NCBI RefSeq assembly: GCF_029846275.1
Contig: NZ_JARVWS010000001.1
Coordinates: 1,364,001 to 1,428,000, forward strand
Direction of reading: 5' to 3'
Origin: Nocardioides sp. CER19
Lineage (GTDB): Bacteria > Actinomycetota > Actinomycetes > Propionibacteriales > Nocardioidaceae
Length of the DNA: 64,000 bases
Positions 9,109 to 17,899 of the stretch are shown here, one piece after another. The notes under the pieces were generated by a model. That model worked only from the letters and a program-made list of their open reading frames with translations. It had not been told where the DNA came from and ran no database searches. A program made the translations under genes and the position numbers. The stretch's first letter is position 1; every line of letters starts with the position of its first letter.

Positions 9109-10143
9109 ATGTCCCACCACCTCGACTCGCCCGCCTCGCGGCGCGACTCCCGCCTGAACGTGACCGACCTCTACGTCTTCGACGGCGACAGCGGCACGGT
9201 CTTCGCGATGGTCACCAACACCTCCCTCGCCGGTGACGCCCGCACCCCCGGGTTCCATCCCGAGGGCCGCTACGAGTTCCGCATCCACCCGGCCCTGGTG
9301 CCGGTAGAGCAGGTCGTCTACCGGTTCTGCTTCGGCGCTCCCGACCCGGCCGGCACCCAGCGCTACACCGTCCACCGGATCGTCGGCGAGGACGCGGCCA
9401 ACGACAGCGCGACCGGCCAGCAGGTCGCCGAGGGCACCACCGGCACTCCGACCGAGGCACCCGGCCTGCGGGCCTGGGCAGGCGAGTCCGCCGACCCGTT
9501 CTACCTCGACCTGGGCCACCTCGGGCACCTACTCGACGGCCTCCAGAACCACCACGAGATCGACCTCGGCGACTGGACACCGGGACAGGCGAAGAGCACG
9601 TTCACCGGCTCACGGGTCAACACCATCGTGCTCGAGGTCCCCACCTCTGACGAGGTCCTGACCGACGGACGTCACGTCGGCGTGTGGGCGGCCACCAAGC
9701 TCGCCACCGACGCCGGCGGCTGGCACCAGACCAACCGCACCGCCATCCCGATGATGTGGCCCATCTTCCACGCCCTCGGCGGCGACGACGGCAGCCCCGA
9801 GTACCTGCGCGACACCGTCGGGCAGCCAGCCGACGACCGCGACACCATCGGCCCGCGCATCGCCGAGATCGTCGCGGCTGCCGCGGCACCCAGCGGTGTG
9901 GCCGACCCCGAGGTCTACGGGCGCAAGGTCGCCGAACAGCTCACCCCCGACCTGCTGCCCTACCGGATCGGCTCGCCGGCCGGATTCACCTTCGCCGAGT
10001 TCAACGGCCGCGCCCTTTCTGACAACGCCCCTGAGGTGATGTACGGGCTCGTCACCAACTCCGCGCGCGAGACCGGCCTCAAGGCCGTCGACGCCGCCGA
10101 GACCCGCCAGGACAAGTTCCCCTACATCGTCCCCTCCGCCTGA
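9109..10143 (+). CDS. DUF4331 family protein
   Basis: 344 residues with the typical DUF4331 N-terminus (MSHHLDSPASRRDSRLNVTD, then LYVF). The family is a predicted beta-rich fold of unknown function. No signal peptide. A strong ribosome site (cctggaggttcacc) precedes the ATG. First gene of a three-gene operon with a cupin (14 bp gap) and a CPA2 antiporter (49 bp gap). The set suggests a stress or ion-homeostasis role, but no activity can be read from the sequence. Confidence 0.88.
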   Translation: MSHHLDSPASRRDSRLNVTDLYVFDGDSGTVFAMVTNTSLAGDARTPGFHPEGRYEFRIHPALVPVEQVVYRFCFGAPDPAGTQRYTVHRIVGEDAANDSATGQQVAEGTTGTPTEAPGLRAWAGESADPFYLDLGHLGHLLDGLQNHHEIDLGDWTPGQAKSTFTGSRVNTIVLEVPTSDEVLTDGRHVGVWAATKLATDAGGWHQTNRTAIPMMWPIFHALGGDDGSPEYLRDTVGQPADDRDTIGPRIAEIVAAAAAPSGVADPEVYGRKVAEQLTPDLLPYRIGSPAGFTFAEFNGRALSDNAPEVMYGLVTNSARETGLKAVDAAETRQDKFPYIVPSA

Positions 10144-10157
10144 AAGGACATGCTCCC

Positions 10158-10571
10158 ATGGACGACTTCGGCTCCACCAACAACAGCCCCGTCAACGAAG
10201 TTCCCGAGCAGCTCCACACGCTGTTCAACGACCACACCGGCGTACGCGTGCAGGTCCTGCCCTGCCAGCTGCCCGGTCTGAAGTCCATGGCCGTGCACTT
10301 CTCCGCCGGCACCCGCACCGTTCCGCACGTCCACCACGGCGGCCAGCACCTCGTCTACGTCGACGGCATCGGCGTCGTCGGTGACGAGAACGGCGTCCAC
10401 GTCGTCCGCGCCGGCGACGTGATCAGCAGCCCGCCGGGTGGCTGGCACTGGCACGGAGCCGTTCCCGGCGCACCCGCGGTCCACGTCACCTTCGAGAAGC
10501 CCGGGGACTTCGACCGCGACGTCGAGCGACGCGACTGGGACGACACCTACCCCTCCGACCTCGGCGCCTGA
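10158..10571 (+). CDS. cupin-domain protein
   Basis: 137-residue single-domain cupin. First metal-binding motif VPHVHHGGQHLVYVDG has closely spaced His; the second region has GDVISSPPGGWHWHGAVPG with two more His. It probably binds a divalent metal and acts as a small enzyme or sensor; the substrate is unknown. Ribosome site gaaaggac 9 bp before the ATG. Middle gene of the DUF4331-cupin-antiporter operon. Confidence 0.85.
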   Translation: MDDFGSTNNSPVNEVPEQLHTLFNDHTGVRVQVLPCQLPGLKSMAVHFSAGTRTVPHVHHGGQHLVYVDGIGVVGDENGVHVVRAGDVISSPPGGWHWHGAVPGAPAVHVTFEKPGDFDRDVERRDWDDTYPSDLGA

Positions 10572-10620
10572 GCAGCATCACCGCGACCAGGGCCGCCGAC
10601 ACCGACGAAAGCAGGACACC

Positions 10621-11835
10621 ATGTTGACCTCGGCGGCCCTGGCCTCGGCCATCGCCCTCCTCTCCCCACTCCTCATCCGCGCCTGCCGGCTCCCGTTCCC
10701 CGACGTCGTCGTCCTCATCGTTCTCGGCATCGTCGTCGGACCTCAGGTCCTCGGCTGGGCCACCCTCGACGGGCCACTCAAGGTGCTCTCCCTGGTCGGC
10801 CTGTCGTTCCTCCTCTTCCTCGCCGGCCTCGAGGTCGAGCCGCGCCGCATCGCCGGCCCGGGCCTCCCACTGGCCGTCATCGCGTTCGGATGCTCCTTCG
10901 GGCTCGCGCTCCTCACCGGCGAGGTCCTCCAGATCTTTGGAGTGGTGAAGTCACCGCTGCTCATCGGCGTGATCCTGTCCGCCACCGCGCTCGGCATCGT
11001 GCTCCCGGTCCTCCAGGACTCAGGGCAGCTGGACCGGCCCCTGGGCGGCATCGTCGTCACCGCCGCCTCCATCGCCGAGGTCGTCCCCATCCTGCTGCTC
11101 TCGGTTCTTTTCTCCGAAGAAGGGGTGGACCTCGGATCCCAGCTCACACTCCTGGGTGCATTCCTCGCCCTCATCGTCGCCGCCGCGTTGACGGTCTTCG
11201 GCCTGGAGAAGTGGTCCTGGATCAACCGGACCCTGCTGGCGCTGCAGGACACCACCGCCCAGATCCGCATCCGAGCCGCCGTCGCTCTCTTGATGGGGTT
11301 CGCGGCGCTCGCCGCGAGCTTCGGCCTAGAAGCCATCCTCGGCTCCTTCCTCGCCGGCGCAGCGGTCTCCCTCCTCGACCCACACCCCGAGCGCACGCAC
11401 TCGCAGTTCCACTCCAAGCTGCAGGCGGTCGGGTTCGGGGCGCTCATCCCGTACTTCTTCGTCGCTACGGGAATCACGCTCAACGTCCGGTCGCTGGTGA
11501 ACGACCCGGCGACCCTCGCGCGGGTCCCGCTGTTTCTGGCCGCCGTCGTCGTCGTCCGCGTGTTCCCCGCGGTGTTCTACCGCCGGCTGCTGGGCAGTTG
11601 GCCGACTACTCTCGCTGCGGGCCTCTACCAAGGCACGACGCTGAGCATCCCCATCATCGGCGGCACCATCGGCGTCAGCCTTGGTGTCATCCGTCCATCC
11701 AACTTCGTCGCCCTCGTCGCATCCGGCCTCATCGCCGTCATCGTCTTCCCTTCCCTCGCAGCCCGGCTCGGCTCGCGACGCGCCGCCACGCACGTCACTT
11801 CTGGAGGAACACCCGGGAAGGTCGCCGTCCGATGA
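10621..11835 (+). CDS. CPA2 family cation:proton antiporter
   Basis: 404 residues with about twelve hydrophobic segments. It has the KefB/NapA-type features FLLFLAGLEVEP near residues 64-75 and GSFLAGAAVSLLDPHPE (conserved GxxxAG helix) near residue 245. It probably exchanges K+ or Na+ for H+. The frame is open further upstream, but ATG at 10621 with gcaggacacc before it is the natural start. There is no C-terminal TrkA/RCK domain. Its stop overlaps the ATG of a 48-codon frame. Confidence 0.88.
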   Translation: MLTSAALASAIALLSPLLIRACRLPFPDVVVLIVLGIVVGPQVLGWATLDGPLKVLSLVGLSFLLFLAGLEVEPRRIAGPGLPLAVIAFGCSFGLALLTGEVLQIFGVVKSPLLIGVILSATALGIVLPVLQDSGQLDRPLGGIVVTAASIAEVVPILLLSVLFSEEGVDLGSQLTLLGAFLALIVAAALTVFGLEKWSWINRTLLALQDTTAQIRIRAAVALLMGFAALAASFGLEAILGSFLAGAAVSLLDPHPERTHSQFHSKLQAVGFGALIPYFFVATGITLNVRSLVNDPATLARVPLFLAAVVVVRVFPAVFYRRLLGSWPTTLAAGLYQGTTLSIPIIGGTIGVSLGVIRPSNFVALVASGLIAVIVFPSLAARLGSRRAATHVTSGGTPGKVAVR

Positions 11836-11978
11836 GCCATGCACTGATCCCGAGCAAGCCGACCCCGAAGCCAGTCGAGACCCGCCCCGCGATCCTTCCC
11901 GGAACACGCGTGCCCGGCCGGCGACGGCACCAGACACATCACCCGGTAGAGCGAAGGCTGCCACTGGGTGGGCACTAG
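11832..11978 (+). CDS. possible small coupled ORF, 48 aa
   Basis: ATG overlaps the antiporter stop (ATGA), the usual layout for translational coupling. The product is basic and Pro-rich (SKPTPKPVETRP, PGRRRHQTHHP), with no membrane segment. It could be a real small protein or chance read-through of GC-rich sequence. No homologue is recognised. Confidence 0.3.
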   Translation: MSHALIPSKPTPKPVETRPAILPGTRVPGRRRHQTHHPVERRLPLGGH

Positions 11979-12013
11979 GCCAGTCGCCGCGCCAGCATGG
12001 TCCGACCGGATTT

Positions 12014-12024
12014 CGGCAGATCCG
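12014..12024 (+). repeat. polar intergenic repeat, exact copy
   Basis: Exact CGGCAGATCCG preceded by att, in the gap between the antiporter operon and the convergent HxlR gene. Confidence 0.8.
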
Positions 12025-12126
12025 TTCACTTCACGAGTCCGGATCAGCGGCGGAATGAGGCGTGGTTCGGAGACGTGATCGCGGCGACTCGAAGGCGGGG
12101 GACGGGAGTTGCGCGCGGATCGTCTG

Positions 12127-12414
12127 TCACTTGGGCGAGTTCTCTTCGCCCCAGCGTCCGAGCGCGAGAATCGCCCCGCGCAAGGCGAGGCCGCGATCCG
12201 TCAGCGCGTAGGCCCGGGTGTTGTGGCGCAGGGGTAAGCGAGACAGAACGCCCGCCGCTTCAAGTTCGCGCAGCCGCGTCGCGAGAATGTTCGTCGGCAC
12301 TCCAAGGTCGCGCTGCAGATCGCCGTATCGCTGCGGGCCGTCGAGCAGCCGTTCCACGATGAGCAGGGACCACCGTGCTCCGACGATGTTCAACGCCGCA
12401 GCGAGGTCGCTCAC
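12127..12414 (-). CDS. HxlR-family transcriptional regulator
   Basis: 95-residue winged-helix regulator: GARWSLLIVERLLDGPQRYG (recognition region), DLGVPTNILATRLRELEAAG and a basic wing (RLPLRHNTRAYALTDRG). Its ATG overlaps the stop of the upstream VOC gene by ATGA, so the two are translationally coupled. It lacks the conserved N-terminal Cys found in some thiol-sensing HxlR proteins. It probably autoregulates the pair through the inverted repeat at 12825-12843. Confidence 0.9.
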   Translation of the reverse strand: MSDLAAALNIVGARWSLLIVERLLDGPQRYGDLQRDLGVPTNILATRLRELEAAGVLSRLPLRHNTRAYALTDRGLALRGAILALGRWGEENSPK

Positions 12415-12815
12415 GCGGTCGGTGCGGCATCCGGCTTCAGCCAGAAGGGCGAGTAGTGATAGCCGTCGGGGTCATCGAACTGGCGCTGATACATGAAGGG
12501 GTAATCGTCGGTGTCACCGATCCGCCCGCCAGCGGCACCGGCGCGCTCGACGAGCTCGTCGACCGCCTCACGGCTGCCGAGGTCGAATGAGACCGTGACC
12601 TTCGAGGGGGTGTGGGACTCGCCGATCAGCTCCTCGACGCCGCCGACGCTCGCGTACATCTCGCGGCTGCCGAGCATGACGTACTGCTCAGGCGCGATCG
12701 CGAAGCACGACACGTTGTGGTCGGACATCTCAGCGTTCAGGGTCCAGCCGAGGGCGGTGTAGAACGCGGTCGCGCGCTCGACGCTCTCGACCGGGCAGGT
12801 GATGAAGAGGCTCAT
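12411..12815 (-). CDS. VOC (glyoxalase-like) family protein
   Basis: 134 residues from ATG at 12815; a TTG 18 bp upstream is possible but would lie inside the operator. Shows the VOC pattern: VESVERATAFYTALGW at the start, a central strand/turn, and FDDPDGYHYSPFWL at the end with the usual metal-site Glu replaced by His/Tyr. It probably binds or detoxifies a small electrophile. First gene of a two-gene operon with the HxlR regulator. Confidence 0.88.
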   Translation of the reverse strand: MSLFITCPVESVERATAFYTALGWTLNAEMSDHNVSCFAIAPEQYVMLGSREMYASVGGVEELIGESHTPSKVTVSFDLGSREAVDELVERAGAAGGRIGDTDDYPFMYQRQFDDPDGYHYSPFWLKPDAAPTA

Positions 12816-12824
12816 GCGAAGCGA

Positions 12825-12843
12825 CACTTGCAAAATACAAGTG
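12825..12843. promoter_or_regulatory. candidate HxlR operator (inverted repeat)
   Basis: CACTTG-CAAAATA-CAAGTG: perfect 6-bp arms around an AT-rich 7-bp centre, standing out in 70% GC DNA and lying 10 bp upstream of the VOC start. Position and shape fit a dimeric HxlR winged-helix protein. Confidence 0.7.
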
Positions 12844-12962
12844 CGTCGTCAAGACCAGGCCCGCCTTTCACTGACCCGCGATCCATGTGGGTTGCGCGCG
12901 GCGTGCCTGAACAGCAGCAGGGCGCCGTGGGGCTTCACAGGCAGCCAGTTGCTCATGGATCG

Positions 12963-12973
12963 CGGCAGATCGG
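12963..12973 (+). repeat. polar intergenic repeat, GATCGG variant
   Basis: cggcagatcgg preceded by gatcg, 25 bp past the end of the hydrolase gene. Confidence 0.65.
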
Positions 12974-12997
12974 GTCCTCTGGATCGGGGGATCATCC

Positions 12998-13726
12998 TCA
13001 GCCTGCGTCGGCTGCTGCCAGGCGGCGAATCAAGAAGGTCGTCCAGTGATCGACAGCCTCGTCGGGCGTCACGCCGTGTTCGCCCGGATACGCCACTAGG
13101 TGTTTCGCTGTGGAGCCGAGGATGTCGAAGATCTCGAGCTGGCCAGCCAGGGGAAACAGCTCGTCATGCCACTGGACGTGCCACAACGTCGACGCACTCA
13201 CTCGCGCCGCGTCGCGGCGCAGCTGAGCCGCGTCGTGAAGCCCTGGGTGGAGCGCATCGCTCTGTTCGAGGCCGAACTTGCCGAACACGGCGCACGTGAG
13301 TCGCTCGCCCAGTTCCGCAGCAAGTGGAAGGCCGAACCGGGTCCCCATCGACAGTCCGAGATAGCCCAACCTGCCGTCGGTTCCACGCACCTCCGAAGCG
13401 GCGTCGATCGCCGCGATCCAGTCGGCGACCATGTCCCGCCCGACCGACGTGAAGCCACGAGTGACCAGGTCAGTCTGGTACGCGCCGGGCGTCGTCGACG
13501 GATGTGCCCGCTCGCCATGAGCCGGGCCGTCGATCGCGATCACATCAAGTCCCGCGGCCACCAGCCGGTTGGCGATCGACGTCTGGCGCGGAGCGGTCTT
13601 GTGACCACTTCCGCCGTGTCCGAGAAGTACCAATGGCGCAGCACCTCCCGGTGCCCTCCACAACACGGCTGGAACGACCCTGTCGCCGACTGCGACAACG
13701 AGCCTGCTCGGGTCGACGGGATCCAC
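12998..13726 (-). CDS. alpha/beta hydrolase (dienelactone hydrolase-like)
   Basis: 242 residues from GTG at 13726; the frame is open further upstream but that part is not protein-like. HGGSGHK forms the oxyanion-hole region, the nucleophile Ser sits in GLSMG, and a C-terminal GEHGVTPDEAVDHW supplies His. Cytoplasmic, no signal peptide. Substrate unknown. Stands alone next to a repeat copy. Confidence 0.78.
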   Translation of the reverse strand: MDPVDPSRLVVAVGDRVVPAVLWRAPGGAAPLVLLGHGGSGHKTAPRQTSIANRLVAAGLDVIAIDGPAHGERAHPSTTPGAYQTDLVTRGFTSVGRDMVADWIAAIDAASEVRGTDGRLGYLGLSMGTRFGLPLAAELGERLTCAVFGKFGLEQSDALHPGLHDAAQLRRDAARVSASTLWHVQWHDELFPLAGQLEIFDILGSTAKHLVAYPGEHGVTPDEAVDHWTTFLIRRLAAADAG

Positions 13727-14048
13727 GAGCCGTGACTCTAACCGTGCGCAGAGCCGATGGAGCGCGCTGCGCGCTGGCTGTCTACGCAGAGACCGGCCGC
13801 TGCCGCAACGTCTGGACCAGGAAGTCCGCTGACATCGACAGATCAGTGAGCCGACGTCGTCGCGGCACATCCGGTCGGCCAGATCCGGTGGGCCGGATCC
13901 GACGGTCGTCGAGATTAGGTAGTGCCACCCTCTTCGAGAAAAGCCCCGATGGCGTCATCAACCAGCGGCTGCGCGTGGCCGTCATTGTCGTGGCGGGCCT
14001 GCGAGGTGGCGGACAGACCGACCCTGCCGCCTCACGCGGCAACTGGAG
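13727..14048. other. 322-bp gap, decayed repeat and possible remnant
   Basis: Holds a degenerate repeat (13863). Around 13915-14010 a minus-strand frame (QARHDNDGHAQPLVDDAIG, AFLEEGG) reads like the end of a lost gene. Nothing functional is recognised. Confidence 0.35.
13863..13873 (+). repeat. polar intergenic repeat, degenerate copy
   Basis: cggcacatccg (one change from consensus) after gtcgtcg, followed within 10 bp by a second partial copy ccagatccgg. Confidence 0.5.
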
Positions 14049-16175
14049 CTACTTCAGCCAGTAGATGTCCGCGCGCCGGTTCTGGATGTCGTCACCCTTG
14101 ACCGGGTTACGCGCACCCACCGGGACGACCGCCACCTTCGCCTTCACATGCAGGTGGCGTAGGTACTTCGCGACCGCGGCCGCGCGACGCTTCGACAGCG
14201 CACGGTTCGCCGCAGTGTCTCCGGCGCCGTGTGCCTGCGTGTTCCCGTAGATCACCACGAACTCAGCAGCCCTCAGGCGGGGCGCCAGCTTCCGGAGCTG
14301 GTCCTTGGCACCGGCGGTCAACGCCGCGGACTTGTACGCGAACGTGACTGCCGCAGCACGCCTCAGCTGCGACCTGCCACCTGCCCCGGCGACAGGAGCA
14401 ACCTTCACTCTGCTGGCCCGCACGTGCCGACCTCCCTCGCTGGGGGAGGTGACGGCGATCCGGCAGGTGCCGGCCCCGAACACGACGACCTCCCCACCTT
14501 CGACCGGGACGCACACCCGCCGCGGACTAGCGGTGACTTGCAACCGGTCCTCGCCCTTACCGAGAACGGTGAGGGCCTGCGGAGCATTCACGGCCGCGGG
14601 AACCTTCGGTGCTGCCCATACCGGGAACGAGGCCGTGACACCGACCGCAGCCAGGTAGTCACCAGACGCAGCCACGGACCCGTCCAGCACGCACGTCCCC
14701 GCAGCCCGCAGTTGTACCCGGCCGCCGCTCCACACGCACACGCCCGGGGTCTTCGAGACGACGTTCACCGGCGCCCCGCTCGAGGAGGTGAACGAGGCCG
14801 TGACCGTGCGAGACGACAGCGCCACGCCGGCCGGGACGCCATGGACGCTGATCTGCTGGCCGACAGACTCGACGGTGAAGCTCCGCGTGACCGGGGCGGC
14901 TGCCGGGTAGCTGGTCACGTGCAGTCCCGTGCCGGCCATCCCGCCGGCCTGCGACGTCGTGATCGTGCACGTACCGGGAGCATGCAGCTGCACCAGACCC
15001 GCAGGCGACACCGTGCAGACAGGCTCCGTCCGCGAGGCATACAAGACCGGCAGGCCCGAGGTCGCCGAAGCGCCCAGCTGAACGGTCCGAGCTGCGACAC
15101 TCGTGGCATCCGGCGCAGGGAAGTCGATCACGTTCGTTCCGGCCCGCGGCGCGATCGTGAAGGAGACGTCTACGGGGTCCGCAGGCGCGTACTCGGTGTC
15201 GCCGACGATGCCGCCCGACCCGACGGCCCGGATCGTGCAGGTGCCGGCCGTGACCGCGTTGATCACTCCGGCGGCGACCCCGCACACCTCCGGTGTAACG
15301 CTGCTAAGCGCGAAGGTCAGGCCGGCGTCCGTCCTCACGACCGGACGTGGCATCACGAGGTCGTCCAAGTTCGCATCCGCCAGCGCAGCGAACGTCAGGC
15401 TCTGCTTCGCCTGCTTCCTCGCGTTGATGTGATGGGTGCTCGCGACGGTGGCAGGCTCGAAGGTGGCGTCGCCCTGTTGCGTGACGCTGACCTTGCAGTC
15501 GCCCTCCGCAAGCCCGGTGACCCTGAACCCTCCCGCGGAGGAAACGCTGCACACCTCGGGAGTCTCAGACGTGACGGTGACCGGAAGACCAGAGGACGCG
15601 GCAGCGCTCATGTCATAGACGCCGCCGACGTACCACGGGGTGCCGGCCCACCCGATGCTGATCACCTGGACCTGCTTCTGGACCGAGTAGACCGCATGGC
15701 ACGCGTACGGCGTCTCAGACGTGATCGAGCTTCCCGCGCCCTGGGGGACAACCGCGGGGTCATACCAGCGGAACTCGATCGAGTTCGTTCCCCCATTCGA
15801 AGCCAGCGTCTGCTGGTTCAGAATGACGCTCGCGCCGTTGATCCAGATCGGCTGATCACCCGCACCGGCCGGACTTCTTTTGACCCCGTCGACGAACTCG
15901 ATGATCCAGCCCGCCGTGGACAGCTGGAAGTCCCAACGATCTTGCGTTGGGTCGTTGGTGACGGTGCAACCCGCAGAGTCCGCCGAAGCCGGCGAAGCCG
16001 TCGTCACCACCGCGACACCAGTCATGGCAAAAGCAGCCACGACCACCACGACAACCGAACCGAACCACGCACGAGGACGCGCAAGCAGGGCAGCGGCACG
16101 AATGCGGCGCCAACGAGGCGCGGAGGGATTCGACACGAACCGTAACGCTCCCAGACCGCCACGCAACCGGGCCAT
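14049..16175 (-). CDS. secreted repeat protein with C-terminal OmpA-like domain
   Basis: 708 residues. A twin-basic N-terminus and long hydrophobic stretch (SVVVVVVAAFAMTGVAVV) end in ASPASA, a signal peptide. The exported part holds about six repeats of 70-80 residues built on SG.PV...S.TP.VC.V......G.C.V, each with a Cys pair, resembling bacterial Ig-like modules. The last ~110 residues form an OmpA-type peptidoglycan-binding domain (VTFAYKSAALTAGAKDQLRK, NRALSKRRAAAVAKYL). It probably displays the repeats on the cell wall. Start ATG at 16175; upstream frame is open but unlikely. Confidence 0.8.
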   Translation of the reverse strand: MARLRGGLGALRFVSNPSAPRWRRIRAAALLARPRAWFGSVVVVVVAAFAMTGVAVVTTASPASADSAGCTVTNDPTQDRWDFQLSTAGWIIEFVDGVKRSPAGAGDQPIWINGASVILNQQTLASNGGTNSIEFRWYDPAVVPQGAGSSITSETPYACHAVYSVQKQVQVISIGWAGTPWYVGGVYDMSAAASSGLPVTVTSETPEVCSVSSAGGFRVTGLAEGDCKVSVTQQGDATFEPATVASTHHINARKQAKQSLTFAALADANLDDLVMPRPVVRTDAGLTFALSSVTPEVCGVAAGVINAVTAGTCTIRAVGSGGIVGDTEYAPADPVDVSFTIAPRAGTNVIDFPAPDATSVAARTVQLGASATSGLPVLYASRTEPVCTVSPAGLVQLHAPGTCTITTSQAGGMAGTGLHVTSYPAAAPVTRSFTVESVGQQISVHGVPAGVALSSRTVTASFTSSSGAPVNVVSKTPGVCVWSGGRVQLRAAGTCVLDGSVAASGDYLAAVGVTASFPVWAAPKVPAAVNAPQALTVLGKGEDRLQVTASPRRVCVPVEGGEVVVFGAGTCRIAVTSPSEGGRHVRASRVKVAPVAGAGGRSQLRRAAAVTFAYKSAALTAGAKDQLRKLAPRLRAAEFVVIYGNTQAHGAGDTAANRALSKRRAAAVAKYLRHLHVKAKVAVVPVGARNPVKGDDIQNRRADIYWLK

Positions 16176-16318
16176 AGCCCGTACGGGCGGCGGTCCTACT
16201 CGGGGAGCCCGCCGCCCCGGCAGACACCGAGGCACCCGCCGTCGTGCGGTAGCGACCCAACCCGGCCATGTCCGACCGTCACCATCGAGACAGCAGCCCA
16301 CCAATGAAGGGAGCCCGC

Positions 16319-16519
16319 ATGTATGTCGACCTCGAGACAGGCACCATCCTCAACGGCCCGATCGCCGTCCTCTCCGACGGCGTCCGCCAACGGCGTAACG
16401 CCACTGGAGTTCATCGTTTCGGTGGACGGTTCCGGACGTTGCCGCTGTCCGAAGCGACTCGAGCCACGGAGCAACAGGCAGCTGCCGTGGAGCCCGGACG
16501 CTCGCTCCCTCGACCATGA
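16319..16519 (+). CDS. small hypothetical protein, 66 aa
   Basis: ATG follows a good ribosome site (aatgaagggagcccgc). The first 20 residues (YVDLETGTILNGPIAVLSDG) look like a genuine structured start; the rest is Arg-rich and less protein-like. It may be truncated or frameshifted after residue 25. Divergent from the OmpA-domain gene, so it shares that promoter region. Confidence 0.45.
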   Translation: MYVDLETGTILNGPIAVLSDGVRQRRNATGVHRFGGRFRTLPLSEATRATEQQAAAVEPGRSLPRP

Positions 16520-16611
16520 ACGTCGTCACCGCCCACACCTGGACTCGCCCAGCACGCTAAGGATCTCGTCTCCGGGGCGTTCCCCCAGGCCATGTCTAAT
16601 CGTCCGGTCAT

Positions 16612-16622
16612 CGACAGATCCG
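16612..16622 (+). repeat. polar intergenic repeat, degenerate copy
   Basis: cgacagatccg (one change) followed by gcaactgcgattaggta. The gattaggta string also follows the degenerate copy at 13863. Confidence 0.5.
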
Positions 16623-16720
16623 GCAACTGCGATTAGGTATCAGAGGACGCCGTCGTCCCGGCATGAACCAACGTCATCGCTGCACGGCTGAGTAAGTATC
16701 GGTCGCGGTAGGTTGACGGC

Positions 16721-17500
16721 GTGGACCAGGGCGACCGACTCCGACACGCCTCCTCGTTCGGCATCGCCGCAGTCGCTTACGGGGAGCATCGACCTGACTA
16801 TTCACGGACCGCGGTCGCCTGGGCCTTGGAGTCAGCGCCCGGCCCACGGGTCCTCGATCTCGGCGCCGGGACCGGAAAGCTCACCGCCACCCTGGTCGCG
16901 ATGGGCGCCGACACGACCGCGGTCGAGCCGGATCCGGCGATGCTGACGGAGCTGCGCCGGGCCCTTCCCGACGTTCGTTCGCGGCTGGGGAGCGCCGAGG
17001 CCATCCCGCTGCCGGACGCGTCTGTCGACGCTGTGTTGGCTGGCAACGCCATGCATTGGTTCGACATGGACGTCGCGGGACCCGAGATCGCGAGGGTCCT
17101 GGTGCCCGGCGGCATCCTGTGCGGTCTGTGGAATGTCATGGACGAACAGGTCGATTGGGTCGCCGGTCTGGCGCAAGTCAGTGGCAGCGAGGCCATCGGC
17201 CCGCGTGATACCCCGGCCGGCTGGCGGGTCGAGACGGCCGCCGCGCACCTTCCCAGGACCGCCGCGGCCGCGCGGTTCGGGTCGCCCGAGCAGATGGAGT
17301 TTCCGCACGGGCAACGTCGCACAGCCGACTCCCTCGTTGCAACGCTTGCCACCAGAGCGGCGATGCTGGTGATGCCGGACCAGGAACGCATGGCCAGGCT
17401 CAGCCAGATTCGCGCCTTCCTCTCGAGCAGGCCGGAGACGGCCCAGGGCGACTTCACCCTCCCGATGCTGACCTGCGTGCTGCGTGTCCGGCGCCTGTGA
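16721..17500 (+). CDS. class I SAM-dependent methyltransferase
   Basis: 259 residues, GTG start. Motif I VLDLGAGTGKLT near residues 44-55, acidic VEPDPAML for adenosine ribose binding, then SAEAIPLPDASVDAV and the ARVLVPGGILCGLWN strand typical of the UbiE/Methyltransf_11 group. Cytoplasmic; acceptor unknown. Stands alone between repeat copies. Confidence 0.85.
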   Translation: MDQGDRLRHASSFGIAAVAYGEHRPDYSRTAVAWALESAPGPRVLDLGAGTGKLTATLVAMGADTTAVEPDPAMLTELRRALPDVRSRLGSAEAIPLPDASVDAVLAGNAMHWFDMDVAGPEIARVLVPGGILCGLWNVMDEQVDWVAGLAQVSGSEAIGPRDTPAGWRVETAAAHLPRTAAAARFGSPEQMEFPHGQRRTADSLVATLATRAAMLVMPDQERMARLSQIRAFLSSRPETAQGDFTLPMLTCVLRVRRL

Positions 17501-17569
17501 GCCGTACGCCAGACGAACTCTGTGACAGCGGCCGGACACAAGGCTCTTGGCTCGGAGTGAACCGCAACG

Positions 17570-17580
17570 CGGCAGATCCG
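17570..17580 (+). repeat. polar intergenic repeat, exact copy
   Basis: Exact CGGCAGATCCG preceded by caacg, 69 bp after the methyltransferase stop. Confidence 0.8.
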
Positions 17581-17847
17581 GACGTTAGACGGCGCCGACT
17601 ATCAGAGCGTCGCGGCGGTAGGTCACCGGGAGGTAGCACTGCTCGCCACCCATGCGGAATCCGAAGCCCGCAATGACGCCGAGAGTCGAGGCGTCCGTGC
17701 TTGGCGTTCGTAGGATGCCGACCACGCCGAATGCGGCTAGCCAGACTCAGGAACAGCCACCGGCCGAACTCCGACCGCAGGATCTTCGCCGGCCGGATCT
17801 TCGCATGGCCTAGTTCGCGTCGCGCGGATTCCACGCGGTCCCGTCAT

Positions 17848-17858
17848 CGGCAGATCGG
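17848..17858 (+). repeat. polar intergenic repeat, GATCGG variant
   Basis: cggcagatcgg preceded by tcat and followed by cgc. The wider 14-base string tcatcggcagatcg recurs at 27030. Confidence 0.65.
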
Positions 17859-17899
17859 CGCAACAGCATCATGGCCGCATCTGCGCCGCCGGGGAAGAG

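Larger units (their letters stand above)
17501..17899. other. 399-bp gap with two repeat copies
   Basis: Holds repeats at 17570 and 17848. The frames here have no motif, start or codon bias that I can support. Confidence 0.5.

Noticed and set aside
8878..9528. N-terminal extension of the Ni/Co transporter
   Set aside because: Antisense to DUF4331; the ATG at 8877 with GGAG is the better start.
14229..16145. 638-codon plus-strand open frame
   Set aside because: Antisense to the OmpA-domain protein; low-complexity Arg/Asp text.
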